A DNA stretch of 55,833 bases, from positions 190,969 to 246,801 of the forward strand of contig NW_019775674.1 of the NCBI RefSeq assembly GCF_001039355.2, given 5' to 3'. The notes under the pieces were generated by a model. It did not search any database, was not told the DNA's origin, and saw only the letters and a list, made by a program, of their open reading frames with translations. The translations under genes were made by a program, and so were the position numbers. The stretch comes from Lingula anatina. Taxonomy: Eukaryota; Brachiopoda; Lingulata; Lingulida; Lingulidae. Shown in pieces: positions 13,244-26,023 of the stretch. Within the stretch, counting starts at the first letter, position 1. The number at the start of each line of letters is the position of its first letter.

Positions 13244-16200
13244 TTAAGTTCCATACTCTCTTCTTTCTGTTTTCTGTGTCTCTCTGATGACGTCAGCAAG
13301 CTTTTGAAATGCAAAATCTATCGTGTCCGGTGCCACGTAGGAAAATGAGACCCGCACAAACGGCGAGGGGTCACTTGGTTTGGTAGAAAATGCAAACCCG
13401 GGTGACACGCCAATCTGATAGTGCTTGCGAACTTCTTCAACGATCTTTCTGGAGTCTTGTACATCCTTTATCCTGAATAAAATATAAACATTTCTTAAAC
13501 AGAGGAAGGAAAATAACAATAACAGCTGGCGAAGATGTATTTATGCCCTTTAAAACAAACCCTAAAAAGAGAAGAGGGCATAATTTAGTGTATAAAAATA
13601 ATAATAATAAACTTTATTTAAAGAGGGTAAAGCATGTTAAGTGTACACATTTTTCTTACACATGGCCCTCTGAAAAGACATAGCTCTTGTTTTTCGGAAC
13701 GAAAGTGAAAGTAAGGAAAGTAAAAACTCATTCAGACCGGATCCAGAAATAAATCCCAGCTTCCGGTAGATCCCACTCTGCTAGACCGCTCAACCATTTC
13801 TCTGCCGAACTCTGCATGGCGTCCCTCTGTTCTTTATAAACGCTTTGAATCTTTTTAACATGTTCCTGGAACCCGTCCTGTCCCCACGCCTCCAAGGCCA
13901 TCAGCAGCGCCACCTGTGACAAATTACTAGAATGTTCTTGCGTGGAACCAATGTGCGCCACGATTTTGTCCACCAGGGGCGCTGGCCCACTGAGGATGCC
14001 AAGACGTAACCCCGGAGACACGGTTTTCGAAAACGAGTCTGCTCTCATTACTCTCCCGTCTGTATCAATGGAGAGAAAACTCGGCACACGAGAGTCTGTA
14101 TACTGTACAAAGTAGTAGGGGTCGTCCTCTAGAATGAGCAAATCAAACTCCTTGGCTATGGCGTATATTTCCTGCTTACGCTCTAATGTCATATTCTCCC
14201 CTGTCGGGTTACCCCCCGTGGGTACCAGATACATCAACTTGGGGAAATCAGAATTTGGATCCTTTACTTCATCGGGAGTCCATTTGGATAAAGTTTCTCT
14301 CAAGTGCAAGGGTGATAGTCCACGTCCGTCTCCCGGTACGCCGACAGGTTTGGCGCCAAGAGCTTGCACTAGGTCGATGGCGGAGGCGTAGGTGGGATTC
14401 TGGACTATGATGGTGTCGTCTGTCTCCAGGCACATTTCCAGCACCTTGAAGGCAGCCTCCGCAGCGCCGTTGGTGACGATCACGTCGGTGGCATTTTCAC
14501 CTGAGGAAAGAGACAGTTTAAAAATGGCGCATTACTTTTTTTTTTCTAATATTGTAAAAAAAATTTCGGCGCTTCAATTGTTATATTAGTTTTTTTAATT
14601 CCAATATAGAAACTGTCTAGACTGAATATGAATAACAACGACCTATAAACAAAAAAGTAACCAACAAGGCTCCAACAGAAAAAAAGTATATATATTATAT
14701 GAATTGCCATAAACCTCTAAAACGTTGTCTTGTTTGCTTGAAAATGAAATATAGAAATAAAATACGAAGTTGCAAGGATATCTAGGGTTAATTATACAAA
14801 AATAGGCAATGAAGAGCGTTTGCATACCAATTTTCGATGAAGTAAAGCAGCTGTTTCTGGCCCTTACCTTACCTCATTACTATTATCACTATTAATTTGC
14901 CAACTTTTCCTAGAAGTAAGTTACTCTAGATCTGTGTGCTCCAGTTCAATTGAACTTGTACTCGCTATGTTCCAGGCTCTTACCTCGTCCCCAGCATGGA
15001 GGGCTGTGATGTTCCAAAATGAAGTTCTTACACCAGTCCCGGAACGGAGGGTAACCGGTAGTATTGCTATACTGCTGCACTTCCTAACTCATGAAAATAA
15101 TAAAAATAATGATATATAAAAATAAATGAATAAATAAAACTGATAGTATTAAACGTGAAATAAAGTCTATCAATATATATCTCACATTCTCAATATTCAG
15201 AGATCACAGTTGACCGAGATTTTATTTTATTTTTATTTATTTATTTATTTATTTGTTGGGGGGAGTGTTGCGACTGAGGCATTGGAGGGATATATTATTC
15301 ACTCAGGATGAACGCCATGTCTACATGATTTTGCGCATGGTTAGCATATTTAACCTACGTCTCGTCATGTCCTGGTTACAATAACAGAAAGTATTCAGCA
15401 ATATGAAACACGGTTTCAGTGGCCATCATTCAATGGGCAACCCCTTTCCTTGCACAAGATAGTCACATATAGCAAGCGCATACTCCCAAATTCCCCATGT
15501 ACAGTCCAATGCGTACATGTATGTACTTTAGTCCCAGACAGCTCGGCATTTGCCTTTAAAAAGACTCCCACCCTTCTGTGTAACGGGTATTTGATATAAA
15601 AAACATGCCAATATATATTATAGCTATACTTGATAACGTTGGGAATGTCGTCACACTTTATAGGACGACAGTGAAATACCGCAATATAGGAGGCTCCAAA
15701 CCAACTAAATCATAAACATGCAAATGCACGCACACGCACATACGCACAAATACACACGCGCACGCACGCCAGAACACACACACACACACACACACACGGG
15801 CGCATACAAGTACTCGATATATACGACAGTCGGAGTCCTGTTAGAGAGATGTGCCGGGGAGTCACGTACAGCATGAGCAGTGTCACATAAGGGCACAAAC
15901 ACGTTTGTTATGAATGGAAATAAAGCCCAGATTTAAATATACCAGTATGTCTACCTTGCGTAACATGATGCAATTTAACTTAAGTCAACAGGGTCAAACC
16001 AAGGAGTTATAACAGAAGGAGATTACACGCAAGCCTATCTATTGTCCGATGTCTGTTACGGTGGGCGGAGCTAGCTACGGGGGGCCTCCTGTCTCAAGGT
16101 TTCGTCTGGGTCGCTCTCCTCCGCTTGGAGATTGATTTTATATGCGTTATTTCGCGTTAGAGTTCGAGATCAGTAGTGTCAAAGCGGCGCTGTATGCTGA

Positions 16201-17977
16201 CGAATTTTTTCACAGGTAGTTATTTGGACGATGTGCTGGGAGGGAACGATATCATAGAAAGCGATTATAAGGTGGTGACTGAGGATGGTCGCCATGAGTT
16301 TTTTTGAGTCGGTGATAGATGGCTTTTCTTTTGCACAACACAGTGAAAAATCACCAAGGATAAGTCAAAAGAAAACGTCCCAACTGTGGTTTGTAAAAAT
16401 GACATTCAAGTGAACGTCTGTCCTCACTGCCAAAGAACATAATATTAATACATAAACGTTTGGACCCTCCTGCCCTTGGGTCCCATAAACATATACATTG
16501 AGACAGTGCCTAAGCTTTGTGACTGGTTTTNGCAATATTTATTCTCCACACACCACCTCGCGAGATCAACGTGTAGCTGGACACTTACACAGTGAGACCC
16601 TACGACATAAAAGTTGCAATTTATCTTCATATTTCGTGTAGTTATGCATTTAAAAGCACTTACCTGTTTTTTTGAAAACCTTGTCCAACGTAATATCATA
16701 TAAATTCTGTAATTCTCTCATTTTAAGAAACTTTTGACTGCGTTTCTGTTTGTGTCCTCTCCAAACGACAGACGAAGGCATCTATTCTGACAAACGAGAT
16801 TTAAACGAGAGTACCAATTAAGCGTAACAGAGATAGGCATCCATTGTTCTCTGGGTTCTATTCATTCCGACCAATGAGAGACCGTAATACGGGCTCCACC
16901 TCCACGCGTGTAATCTCCTTCTGTTATAACTCCTTGGTCAAACATAGCTCTGGTATTATTTGTGTGTATAGAGATTGACATTCGCATGCATGTAATACGT
17001 AGAGTAAAATAAGAGAATGTTGGAAAACTCTCTCCCACACACATACATAACCCCACATGCAAGCAAGCACTTACGCATACACGCGTACACACACCCCAAC
17101 GCAGGCGTGTATGCGTACTCAAACTCGATAAACTGTGGGCGCACACACACGCACGAACACACACACACACACACAACACGTGTCATGGTAAACTGCAAGT
17201 AAAGAGATCAGTCAAAATCATAGTCAAGTAGTCTCAGTTTTCTGCTAGACATGCTAGGTAGGCCTACTTACCGCAGATAAACTAAGCGCATTATAGTAGG
17301 TCAGTCTACAGAGCACTAGGCCTACTCTGTTACAGTGTTACGGAAATACATGTATATGTGAGTCATTGTCTAAATTATCTCGGTGGACAATATGCATAGG
17401 TCACACAGTACACATAGCATGTAAAGCGCACATCAGAAACCGTAATAACCGATTAAGGCCCCATCCCCACAGACACATACTGTCTGTGGATCGACTAAAC
17501 TCTGAGAGGATTCTCGCTGAGTGCAATCACCACTAGATTACCATGCCTTCTTCTGGCGTTTTAAATTAAATGCATACCTACATGCAACGCTGGCAATTGT
17601 AACATTATGATGGAAACAAAAGTAGGCGTGTCATTCATTTAAGGTGATTGCAATTAGCGATTCCCTGCAGAGTTGGATCGAAGTAGGCCTACGAAGTCCG
17701 ATAACGTGTCTATGAGAATTCAGATTTTATGCAAGAAAATTCGCTCTAGTAGGCCTACAAGTAGTACATGTACCTGCATGATCTCCTCTCCCAGTTCTAC
17801 CTGCCTCCCGTCCTGCAGGCGGAGCGTGGCCGTCCTGTATGGGAAGAGAGCCGGGTGGGCCAGCCCTGCGTTCAGTGGTATCACCGCCTGGTCACTCTGT
17901 ACCTCCTCTGTCTGCCGCCGGAGATACGGCCGCTGTCGACGTCTTCCTACAGCGCTGAGAAAACGCCGGTACGCCAT
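13244..17977 (-). CDS. AADAT/KAT II-like PLP aminotransferase, copy A (complete, 4 exons)
   Basis: Class I PLP aminotransferase resembling kynurenine/2-aminoadipate aminotransferase. Family members move an amino group from kynurenine, 2-aminoadipate or related amino acids to a 2-oxoacid. Exons on the minus strand are 17977-17774 (68 codons, from ATG), 15083-14984, 14500-13738 and 13472-13244 (TAA). All junctions are GT/AG, phases 0, 1 and 2 agree, and the spliced product is 431 aa against about 425 for vertebrate AADAT. Expected cofactor residues are present: Tyr139, Asn199 in NPTG, Asp228 and Tyr231 in EDDPYY, and Schiff-base Lys260 in SFSK. A C-terminal arginine in PFVRVSF probably binds the substrate carboxylate. 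The N-terminal substrate loop is unusual: LNAGLAHP instead of LAGGLPNP as in copies C and D. Intron 1 carries a TIR transposon. The exact substrate is unknown; no targeting peptide is evident. Confidence 0.9.
15720..15798. repeat. (CA)n-rich tract
   Basis: Alternating CACA/CGCACA sequence ending in a perfect (CA)n run at about 15775-15797, within intron 1 of aminotransferase copy A. It generates spurious Cys/Val open frames. Confidence 0.85.
15999..16937. mobile_element. Non-autonomous TIR DNA transposon (939 bp), 5-bp TSD
   Basis: The ends are a perfect 32-bp inverted repeat. The left end starts CCAAGGAGTTATAACAG at 15999 and runs to 16030; the right end, read in reverse complement, starts with the same bases at 16937. 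Flanks are a direct repeat TCAAA (15994-15998 and 16938-16942), a 5-bp target-site duplication. The interior has no transposase frame and includes one undetermined base (N at 16531). It lies in intron 1 of aminotransferase copy A. The 5-bp duplication does not match the usual 2 (Tc1), 4 (TTAA types), 8 (hAT, P) or 9 bp (Mutator) classes. Transib makes 5 bp but normally has CAC termini, so the superfamily is unassigned. Confidence 0.85.
17036..17174. repeat. Second (CA)n-rich tract
   Basis: CA/CG-alternating sequence with a perfect (CA)n end at about 17159-17174. Together with 15720-15798 it brackets the TIR transposon inside intron 1 of copy A. Confidence 0.85.
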
Positions 17978-19430
17978 GGCAGAGGGACTCGTTGCTGTAG
18001 TAGGCTACGGTCCAAAGGTTTGTTTACCTAGAGATCACCCTAGTGTTACCTTAAGCGCTGTACAGTCAGTGATGTCGGTCGACCTGGTCAGTCGAGAAGG
18101 GTCGGACTAATAATACAAACACATGGCGTGCTTGATCATTCTTTCAAATTAACTGGCGAAGTATATAGAGTACAGTAATGCATCTTTGACACCCTCTCCT
18201 TATACGCCACTCCTAATATAGGATATAACGTCTCTTGTTTAGGCAGCTTATGACCTTCTCAGCAATGACGTACCTCTTTTAACTCAGTGGAACACGAGCC
18301 GCTTTGCAGAGAATGGAATAAACAGCTGAACTTGACCTGGTTCACTGTTGCCCTTATGGTCACTGCATAACTAGGTCAACAATAGTGACGTCATTACAAG
18401 ATAGGCTTTGCCTGCTGCCCATGGTCAGCGGCGAGGTAGCTCGGGGTGTGGTTAAAAAATAAATAAATAAAAATAAAAATAAAAAAACAGAAATTTCAGT
18501 CCGAAATTCAGAATGAAAATTAGTTTATGCTAAGAAAGCAAAACATCCAGTGCATTTTGATCCAAAATAAACCAATGATAGTCCTACTGATATGATAAAA
18601 AAGGAGGCCTACGAATTTTCTTGGAGCTCGAGAATGTTGGCTCAGTTCTTTAAATTATATCAATTACTAAAATTTGATAAAGTTATAATGTTCATTTTTG
18701 CAAATGAAAGTTGTTTTACATTTTATTGAGGCCTATAAATGACTGATAAAAGCAATTAAAAGACATTGTGACATTATTAAACATCAAAGAAAAATTCACT
18801 GATTAAATTAAATATTAAATCAAAACTGCTTCTTTAAAATAGTTCAATATCATAAAAACATTAATTAATTTCAACAATTTAAGTCGGCTTATGTTCATTT
18901 CTTTAATTATCTCAATAACTGAAATTTTGTATCCTGTTTTTATTTATTTATTATTTATTTATTTATTTATTTATTTTTTTTTTTGGGGGGGGGGCGTATG
19001 GTTTGTAAATTGGAAAATTAAAATGGAAAGATGTGTTTTAGCACTTGGGGTTTGTAAAAATGCGTTAAATTATAAAACCTGCCAACATAGATAACAGCTG
19101 TAAGAGATGGAAAAGAACAAAAGAACGCAAAGTTGACATTTAAAGGACATTTTGTACTTCTCCTTTTTTAGAATCCATTAAATGACTGATATCTGTTTTA
19201 GCTATTGTTCATAATATTTAAATGACTATCTCACATCTTGTTGTATGCATGCGTAGGAATAATGTTTTACAAGAAGAATAGTGCTTGCTACTGCGGGTGA
19301 CAGACGATAACGAAGACTACTTTTGCTGCCTCCTCTTCTTTGCTTAGTTATGATAGTTCGTTACAATGTGTACAGTATATTGATACATAAACAAAATGTG
19401 ACTGCTTGAAACTGATACAGATAAATCAAA

Positions 19431-19461
<31 letters not shown>

Positions 19462-19711
19462 ATACATGACGCACGTTCACTACGGAATAAATAATACAGA
19501 GAACGAACATCTGTTCCTTTTTCTAACCAAATTTAAACAAATATACAGTTTAATTAGAGACATCATCATTACAATAACAATAACAAGGTGAACTGAACAT
19601 TTGATTCAATTCCTACTTGCTCAACTTATAAGCAATCTCTTTAAGAGAACATATATTTAACATAAACAAGGTTGTGATCTGTGCTGTTTAAACTCGCCAG
19701 TAACGTGTCGC

Positions 19712-20284
19712 TATAACTTCCTACATGTAGCTCCAACTCGCCCTTGCTCCGATTTCAAATGGTTTGACTTTGTCCATGTCGGGGACAGTGGTGATGGCCC
19801 ATAAAAAGTCAGTTAACAGGATTTATCACGAAGCCAAGTTTAATTTTTTTATACATATAATTAACATGAATAAAGTTTACCAAGCCTCAATCATATATAC
19901 CGCACCTATGAACCTGCAATGTCCCCGTTAATCATTAGTTTTATTTGATATTAAAGTAAATTGTGATACATTTCCATCTAATCGATTGTCTTATTGATTA
20001 AAGGTTAAACGTAAAAATAAATTATTATATAAATATACTACACGTGCTTTCGATTTGCTGACGTTGTCGAATTCTTAATCAGACAAATATATAGTGACAA
20101 GGACGCCGTTTTGGAGATTTTGGTCGTTTATCCATCACCCAATGCCCATACAAATGCTAGGGTATTTAAATATTTCAGTACTTATCACGCATTTTCTTAT
20201 TTTCTTTATCTTTAAAAATTATAAAATGTCCCATTTTTATTTGTCAGTCAGCTATTTAATGTTTCTTTATTGGAGGTAATGTCC
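19712..20284. other. ~570-bp block present in unit B, absent from unit C
   Basis: In unit C the sequence GTGTCGCTAAAAC runs straight into TGAGCACTCGTTAGCG. In unit B about 570 bases separate the equivalent words. The block has no inverted terminal repeats or duplication I could define, and encodes nothing recognisable. It may be an insertion in B or a deletion in C. Confidence 0.6.
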
Positions 20285-20559
20285 CTGAGCACTCGTTAGC
20301 GTCTCCTTAAATGAAATATCTAAAAGTATTTTTATGGCATCATACTTGGGCAGTTCACAAAATCCAGTTTGCAGCTGTTATCCACGCCGAAGAAGATTAT
20401 TTTTGGTTGTTGGATTCACCAATCAACTAAGACTAAATGTTATTTCTGTGGCTGTCTTGCAAAACACGACAACAACTGTCCACAATATCTGACACTTAAG
20501 AAAATTAAATCTTGGACTCTGTAAGAACTTACTGGGTTTTTACTTATTTGAAGAAACTC

Positions 20560-21865
20560 TTAGGATTTGCATGCCATTTCTTCTTTGATGACTTCTGCCA
20601 ACCGTTGCATGGCAACATCAATCTGATCAACAGAAATGGTCGAATAGCTAGCCCGCAGATAAGGACTCGGGACGTCACGATTGGGCGAAAATATGCATCC
20701 AGGAGCCATAGCAATATTGTGAGCCAGTGCTTTCTCTTCTATCAGCTTTCTGCTGTCTGGGATTGTCGTCAGTCTTTTTCAAAATAAAAAAGTGCATTTA
20801 AACAAGAAAACAAATGGCCCAGTAACGGTAATAAATGATGTACAATGATCGAAAAAGACTGTTATACCAGATTGGTTTGCAAACATCACATGTTCCCACA
20901 GTAATCTAGTACATACTTTGCATGCTTTCCGCAAATTACCCATTAAAGGGTAGTATTTTTACCAGTGCATGGAAATTCTGCACTTTATAACTGCCGTGCT
21001 TAAGGATGAATACAATTGCATACTTTTCTTTTTAGGTGTTGAAATTAAGTTAATTGTACAAGTAAAGATTCATAACCATAAACAAAGCATTACCTTATCC
21101 ATAAGTACATCCCTCCTTGAGGCTCCACAAACTCCGCCAATCCAGTCAACCACTTCTTTGCAGACGACACCATGGCGTTTTTCTGGCGTTCGTACAGTGC
21201 GGAGACCTCCCGCCATCGCTTCTTTGTGCCCTGCTCTCCCCAAGCCTCAAAGATTTTGTGAAGCACCGCCTGAGCGAGGTTGTTGCTGTGTTCCTGCGAG
21301 AAACCCACGTGGGATTGAACCTTTGAAACTAGTAAATCGGGACCACTTAAGATGCCGAGACGTAACCCGGCCGTCATACATTTTGAGAAGGAATCGGCCC
21401 TCAGCACCCTGCCATCTGTATCGATGGAAAGGAAACTGGGCTCCAGACGGCTTCCAAACTGAAGAAAATAATATGGATCATCCTCAATAATGAGGAGGTT
21501 GTACTCTCGGGCAATCTCGTAGATTTCTCGTTTTCTCTCGAGGGGCAATGTGGCGCCAGAAGGGTTACTGCTGGAAGGAATGACGTACATCAGTTTAGGG
21601 ACGTCAGAATGAGGATTGTCTGCGTCCTCGGGTCTCCATTTTGACATGATGTTTCGCAGCTCGCCGGGAATCATGCCATGGTCGTCTCCTTGAACCCCTA
21701 GCGGCTCAGCACCGAGCGTGAGGAGATTATCTATGGCGCTGGAGAACGTCGGAATTTCTACCAGTACCTTGTCGCCCTCTTTGACACACATTTCAAGGAC
21801 TTTAGTATACGCCTCTGCGGCACCGCTTGTCACCATAATTTTAGTTTTTGATTCATCCGCATTTT
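20560..21865 (-). CDS. AADAT-like aminotransferase, copy B (exons 3-4 only)
   Basis: Exon 3 is 21865-21094 (772 nt) and exon 4 is 20773-20560 (stop TAA), with GT/AG boundaries and phases identical to copy C. The reading frame is intact. Cofactor residues are all present: NPSG asparagine, EDDPYY and the SFSK lysine (equivalent to Lys262 of copy C). The protein end is ..EEMACKS against ..EEMSYKS in C. No exon 1 or exon 2 is found upstream: homology to intron 2 of copy C stops near 21961 and an undetermined base follows at 21977. The gene is therefore either a 5'-truncated duplicate, and probably dead, or has lost its 5' exons in assembly. It shares Phe instead of Tyr at the PLP-stacking position (PTFSSA) with copies C and D. 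Confidence 0.8.
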
Positions 21866-21977
21866 CTGTAAAGAAAACACTTAGACAAGTACATACATGT
21901 ATCTACACACAGGTCCTTTTTTCCTTTTTGTGAGAATTTGTGCTTCATTGTGTCTATGTCACCCTGAGCTCCAGAGA

Positions 21978-24935
21978 NAGCGGCGAGGTAGCTCGGTAGC
22001 TAAGAAAGCAAAATATCCAGTGCATTTTGACCCAAAATAAACCAATGATAGTCCCACTGGTATGAAAAAATGTAGGCCTACGAATTTTCTGTTAATGATC
22101 CTGGATCTCGAGAATGTTGGCAGTTCTTTAAATTATATCAATTACAAAAAATTGATAAAGTTATAATGTTTATTCTTGCAAATGAAAGTTGTTTCACACT
22201 TTATTTATAAATGACTGATAAAAGCAATTAAAAGACATTGTGACATCATCAAACATAAAAGAAAAATTCACTGATTAAAATATTAAATCAAAACTGCTCC
22301 TTTAAAATAATTCAATATCATAAAAAAATTAACTAATATTAAAATATTAAGTCGGCTTATGTTCATTTTTTTAATTATCTCAATAACTGAAATTTTGTAT
22401 CCTGTCGTTTTTTCATTTTATTTTATTTATTTATTTTTATTTTGGGGAGGGGGGGGCGTATGGTTTGTAAATTGGAAATTTAAAATGGAAAGATGTGTTT
22501 TAGGACTTGGGGTTTTAAAAATGCGTTAAATTATAAAACCTGCCAACATAGATAACATCTGTAAGAGATGGAAAAGAACAAAAGAACACAAAGTTGACAT
22601 TTAAAGGACATTTTGTACTTCTACTTTTTAAGAATTCATTAATTGACTGATATCTGTTTTAGTTATTGTTTGTAATATTTTAATGCCTATCTCATATCTT
22701 GTAATATACATACGTACGTAGAAAAAGAACTAGTATTTTGATTTTGAATTAAAAAAAAAACAATGTTTTACAAGAAGAATAGTGCTTGCTACATGCGGGT
22801 GACAGATGATAATGAAGAATCTTTTGTTGCCTCCTCTTCTTTGCTTAGTTATGATAGTTCGTTACAATGTGTACAGTATGTTGATACATAAACAAAATGT
22901 GACTGCTTGAAACTGATACAGATAAACCAGATAAATAAATAAATAAATAAATACATGACGCACGTTCACTACGGTATCAATAATATAGAAAAAGAACATC
23001 TGTTTCTTTTTCTAGCCAAATTTAAACAAATATACAGTTAAAATGGCGTGTATATAAACTGGGCTACTTAGTGAAAAGCAAAGCACGTTTAATTAGAGAC
23101 ATCATCATTACAATAACAATAACAACATGAACGGAATAGTTGATTTTATTCCTACTTGCCCAACTTATAATTAAGCAATCTCTTTAAAGAGAACATATAT
23201 TTAACATAGACAAGGTTGTGAACTGTCCTGTTTAAGCTCGCCAGTAACGTGTCGCTAAAACTGAGCACTCGTTAGCGTCTCCTTAAATGAAATATCTACA
23301 AGTATTTTTATGGCACCATACTTGGGCAGTTCACAAAATCCAGTCTGGAGCTGTTATCCACGTAAAAGTAATTTCGATGGTGAAATTCACCAATCAACTA
23401 AGACTTAATGTTATTTCTGTGGCTGTCTTGCAAAACACGACAACAACTGTCCACAATATTTGACACTTAAGAAAATTAACACTTGCACTCTGTAATAAAG
23501 TACTGGGTTTTTACTTATTTGAAGAAACTCTTAAGATTTGTATGACATTTCTTCTTTGATGACTTCTGCCAACCGTTGCATAGCCACATCAATCTGATCA
23601 ACAGAAATGGTCGAATAGCTAGCCCGCAGATAAGGACTCGGGACGTCACGATTTGGCGTAAATATGCATCCAGGGGCCATAGCAATCTTGTGAGCCAGTG
23701 CTTTCTCTTCTATCAGCTTTCTGCTGTCAGGGATTGTCGTCAGCCTTTTTCGAAACAAAAAGTGCATTTAAACAAGGAATCGAAGGTTTCAGATACGGTA
23801 ATAAATGGTGATCGAAAAAGACTGTTATACCAGATTGGTTTACAACATAAGATGACCCCACAGTAATCTAGTAAATACTTTGCATGCTTTCCACAAATGA
23901 CCCATTAAAGGGTGTTTTTTTAACCAGTGAATGGAAAATCTGCATTTTAAAACTGCATTGCTAAAGGATGAATACAATTCCACACTTTTTTTAGATGTTG
24001 AAGGTAAAGTTAGTTTAATATAAGTTAATTGTACAGGGTAAAATCTATAACCATACACGTGTATCACCTTATCCATAAGTACATCCCTCCTTGAGGCTCC
24101 ACGAACTCCGCCAATCCAGTCAACCACTTCTTTGAAGACGACATCATGGCGTTTTTCTGGCGTTCGTAGAATGCGGAGATCTCCCGCCACCGCTTCTTCG
24201 TGCCCTGCTCTCCCCAAGCCTCAAAGATTTTGTGAAGCACCGCTTGAGCGAGGTTGTTGCTGTGTTCCTGCGAGAAACCCACGTGGGATTGAACTTTTGA
24301 AACCAGTAGAGCGGGGCCGCTTAGGATGCCGAGACGTAACCCGGCCGTCATACATTTTGAGAAGGAATCGGCTCTCAGCACCCTACCATCTGCATCGATA
24401 GAAAGAAAACTTGGCTCCAGACGGCCTCCAAACTGAAGAAAATAGTACGGATCATCTTCAATAATGAGAAGGTTGTACTCTCGGGCAATCTCGTAGATTT
24501 CTCGTTTTCTCTCGAGGGGCAATGTGGCGCCAGAAGGGTTACTGCTGGAAGGAATGACGTACATCAGTTTAGGGACGTCAGAATGAGGATTGTCTGCGTC
24601 CTCGGGTCTCCATTTTGACATGATGTTTCGCAGCTCGCCGGGAATCATGCCATGGTCGCCTCCTTGAACCCCTAGCGGCTCCGCACCGAGCGTGAGGAGA
24701 TTATCTATGGCGCTGGAGAACGTCGGAATTTCTACCAGTACCTTGTCGCCCTCTTTGACACACATTTCAAGGACTTTAGTATACGCCTCTGCGGCACCGC
24801 TTGTTACCATAATTTTAGTTTTTGATTCATCCGCATTTTCTGTAAAGAAAACACTTAGACAAGTACAAGCATGTATCTACACACAGGTATTTTTTTCCTT
24901 TTTGTTAGAATTTGTGCTTCATTGTGTCTATGTAC
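21978..24935. repeat. Duplicated segment, unit C
   Basis: Counterpart of 18429-21961, directly after the N at 21977. Contains exons 3 and 4 of copy C and the same flanking microsatellites with small indels. Confidence 0.85.
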
Positions 24936-25696
24936 GCCCAGTAGCTATTTGTGGCGTCATTGTGCATTTGGAATTATTGCCTTTTTTGTTACGTAGGCTA
25001 GTAAAATCATCCATAGCTAGAGACTCTCATAAGCGCTATCTCCATAGAAAGCAGCATGGGATAAATGACACACGTTGTTACACGCAGAATGGAATGTCAT
25101 GACCAGTCACATGCAATGTTACATGATAAACTTAATATTTTTTGTTATGACCGTAAGGCATAACGTAAACAAGGTGACGAAAGTACGTAACAAAACTCAC
25201 GATATTCACTCCCTCTCGACCAATCAGATCGGAGGAATTTTGAAGGAAACATATTATTGTGCAGGGAGGCACTATTTTAAGCTCAAATTGTACCAGAATG
25301 GTTATTATACACTTATTATATAATTGTCATAAAATACGAACTTATTCTCAGTGATACGCTAAAACTGCATATTTGCCACTCCGACGTCATCAAAAAGCAT
25401 TTAAAATAACCATACTTTGACGCCCCTAACCCATTGTTACGTAATAATGTAACCAGCAATACATGAGGCTTTGCCTCGGTCATTATCACTTTTTGGAGGT
25501 CAAGAAAGCAACATATTGATTTTGGCCACAGCCAATTATAAGACATAGTATGTGTTAACATACCCCAGCAGGGCGGATCATGGTAGGATTTAATGAAACG
25601 TTCACACCATTGACGGAATGGAGGGTAGCCTTGAGAGCTGCTGTATTGCTGGACTTCCTGTAATGAAATACAGTATATGTTAAATGTGAGTCCCCC

Positions 25697-25748
<52 letters not shown>

Positions 25749-25974
25749 CTGCAGTCTTAATTCCAGACAGCTGAACAAGGTGAGGTATTGGTACGGCAAG
25801 GTAGTGGAAAGATGGCAAGAAGACGTAAATGATTAAGTTAAAGTGTTTGCAAATACTGACACTATTTAAGAGAACAGTGTTAACAAAGTAACTGGATTGG
25901 ACAGGCGGAGAGAGAGAGAGAGAGAGAGAGAGAGGTCGACCTACCGTCATTGTATTTTCGTCCAAGTAAACCTN

Positions 25975-26023
<49 letters not shown>

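Larger units (their letters stand above)
18429..21961. repeat. Duplicated segment, unit B
   Basis: Aligns along most of its length with 21978-24935. Both begin with AGCGGCGAGGTAGCTCGG, share the GCTAAGAAAGCAAAA block, the (TTTA)n/(AAAT)n tracts and aminotransferase exons 3-4, and end in intron 2 near TTCATTGTGTCTATGT. Unit B has an extra ~80 bases near 18450-18530 and an extra block at about 19712-20284. Unit C has an extra ~50 bases at about 23041-23090. Exon 3 differs by about eight residues. This is either a recent tandem duplication or two haplotypes placed in tandem. Confidence 0.85.

Noticed and set aside
14134-14589. Overlapping plus-strand open frames
   Set aside because: They are antisense shadows of exon 3 of aminotransferase copy A. 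The same applies to 20969-21490, 24132-24401 and 31012-31385 over the other copies.
15705-17202. Cys/Val-rich open frames
   Set aside because: Products of translating (CA)n tracts, not proteins.
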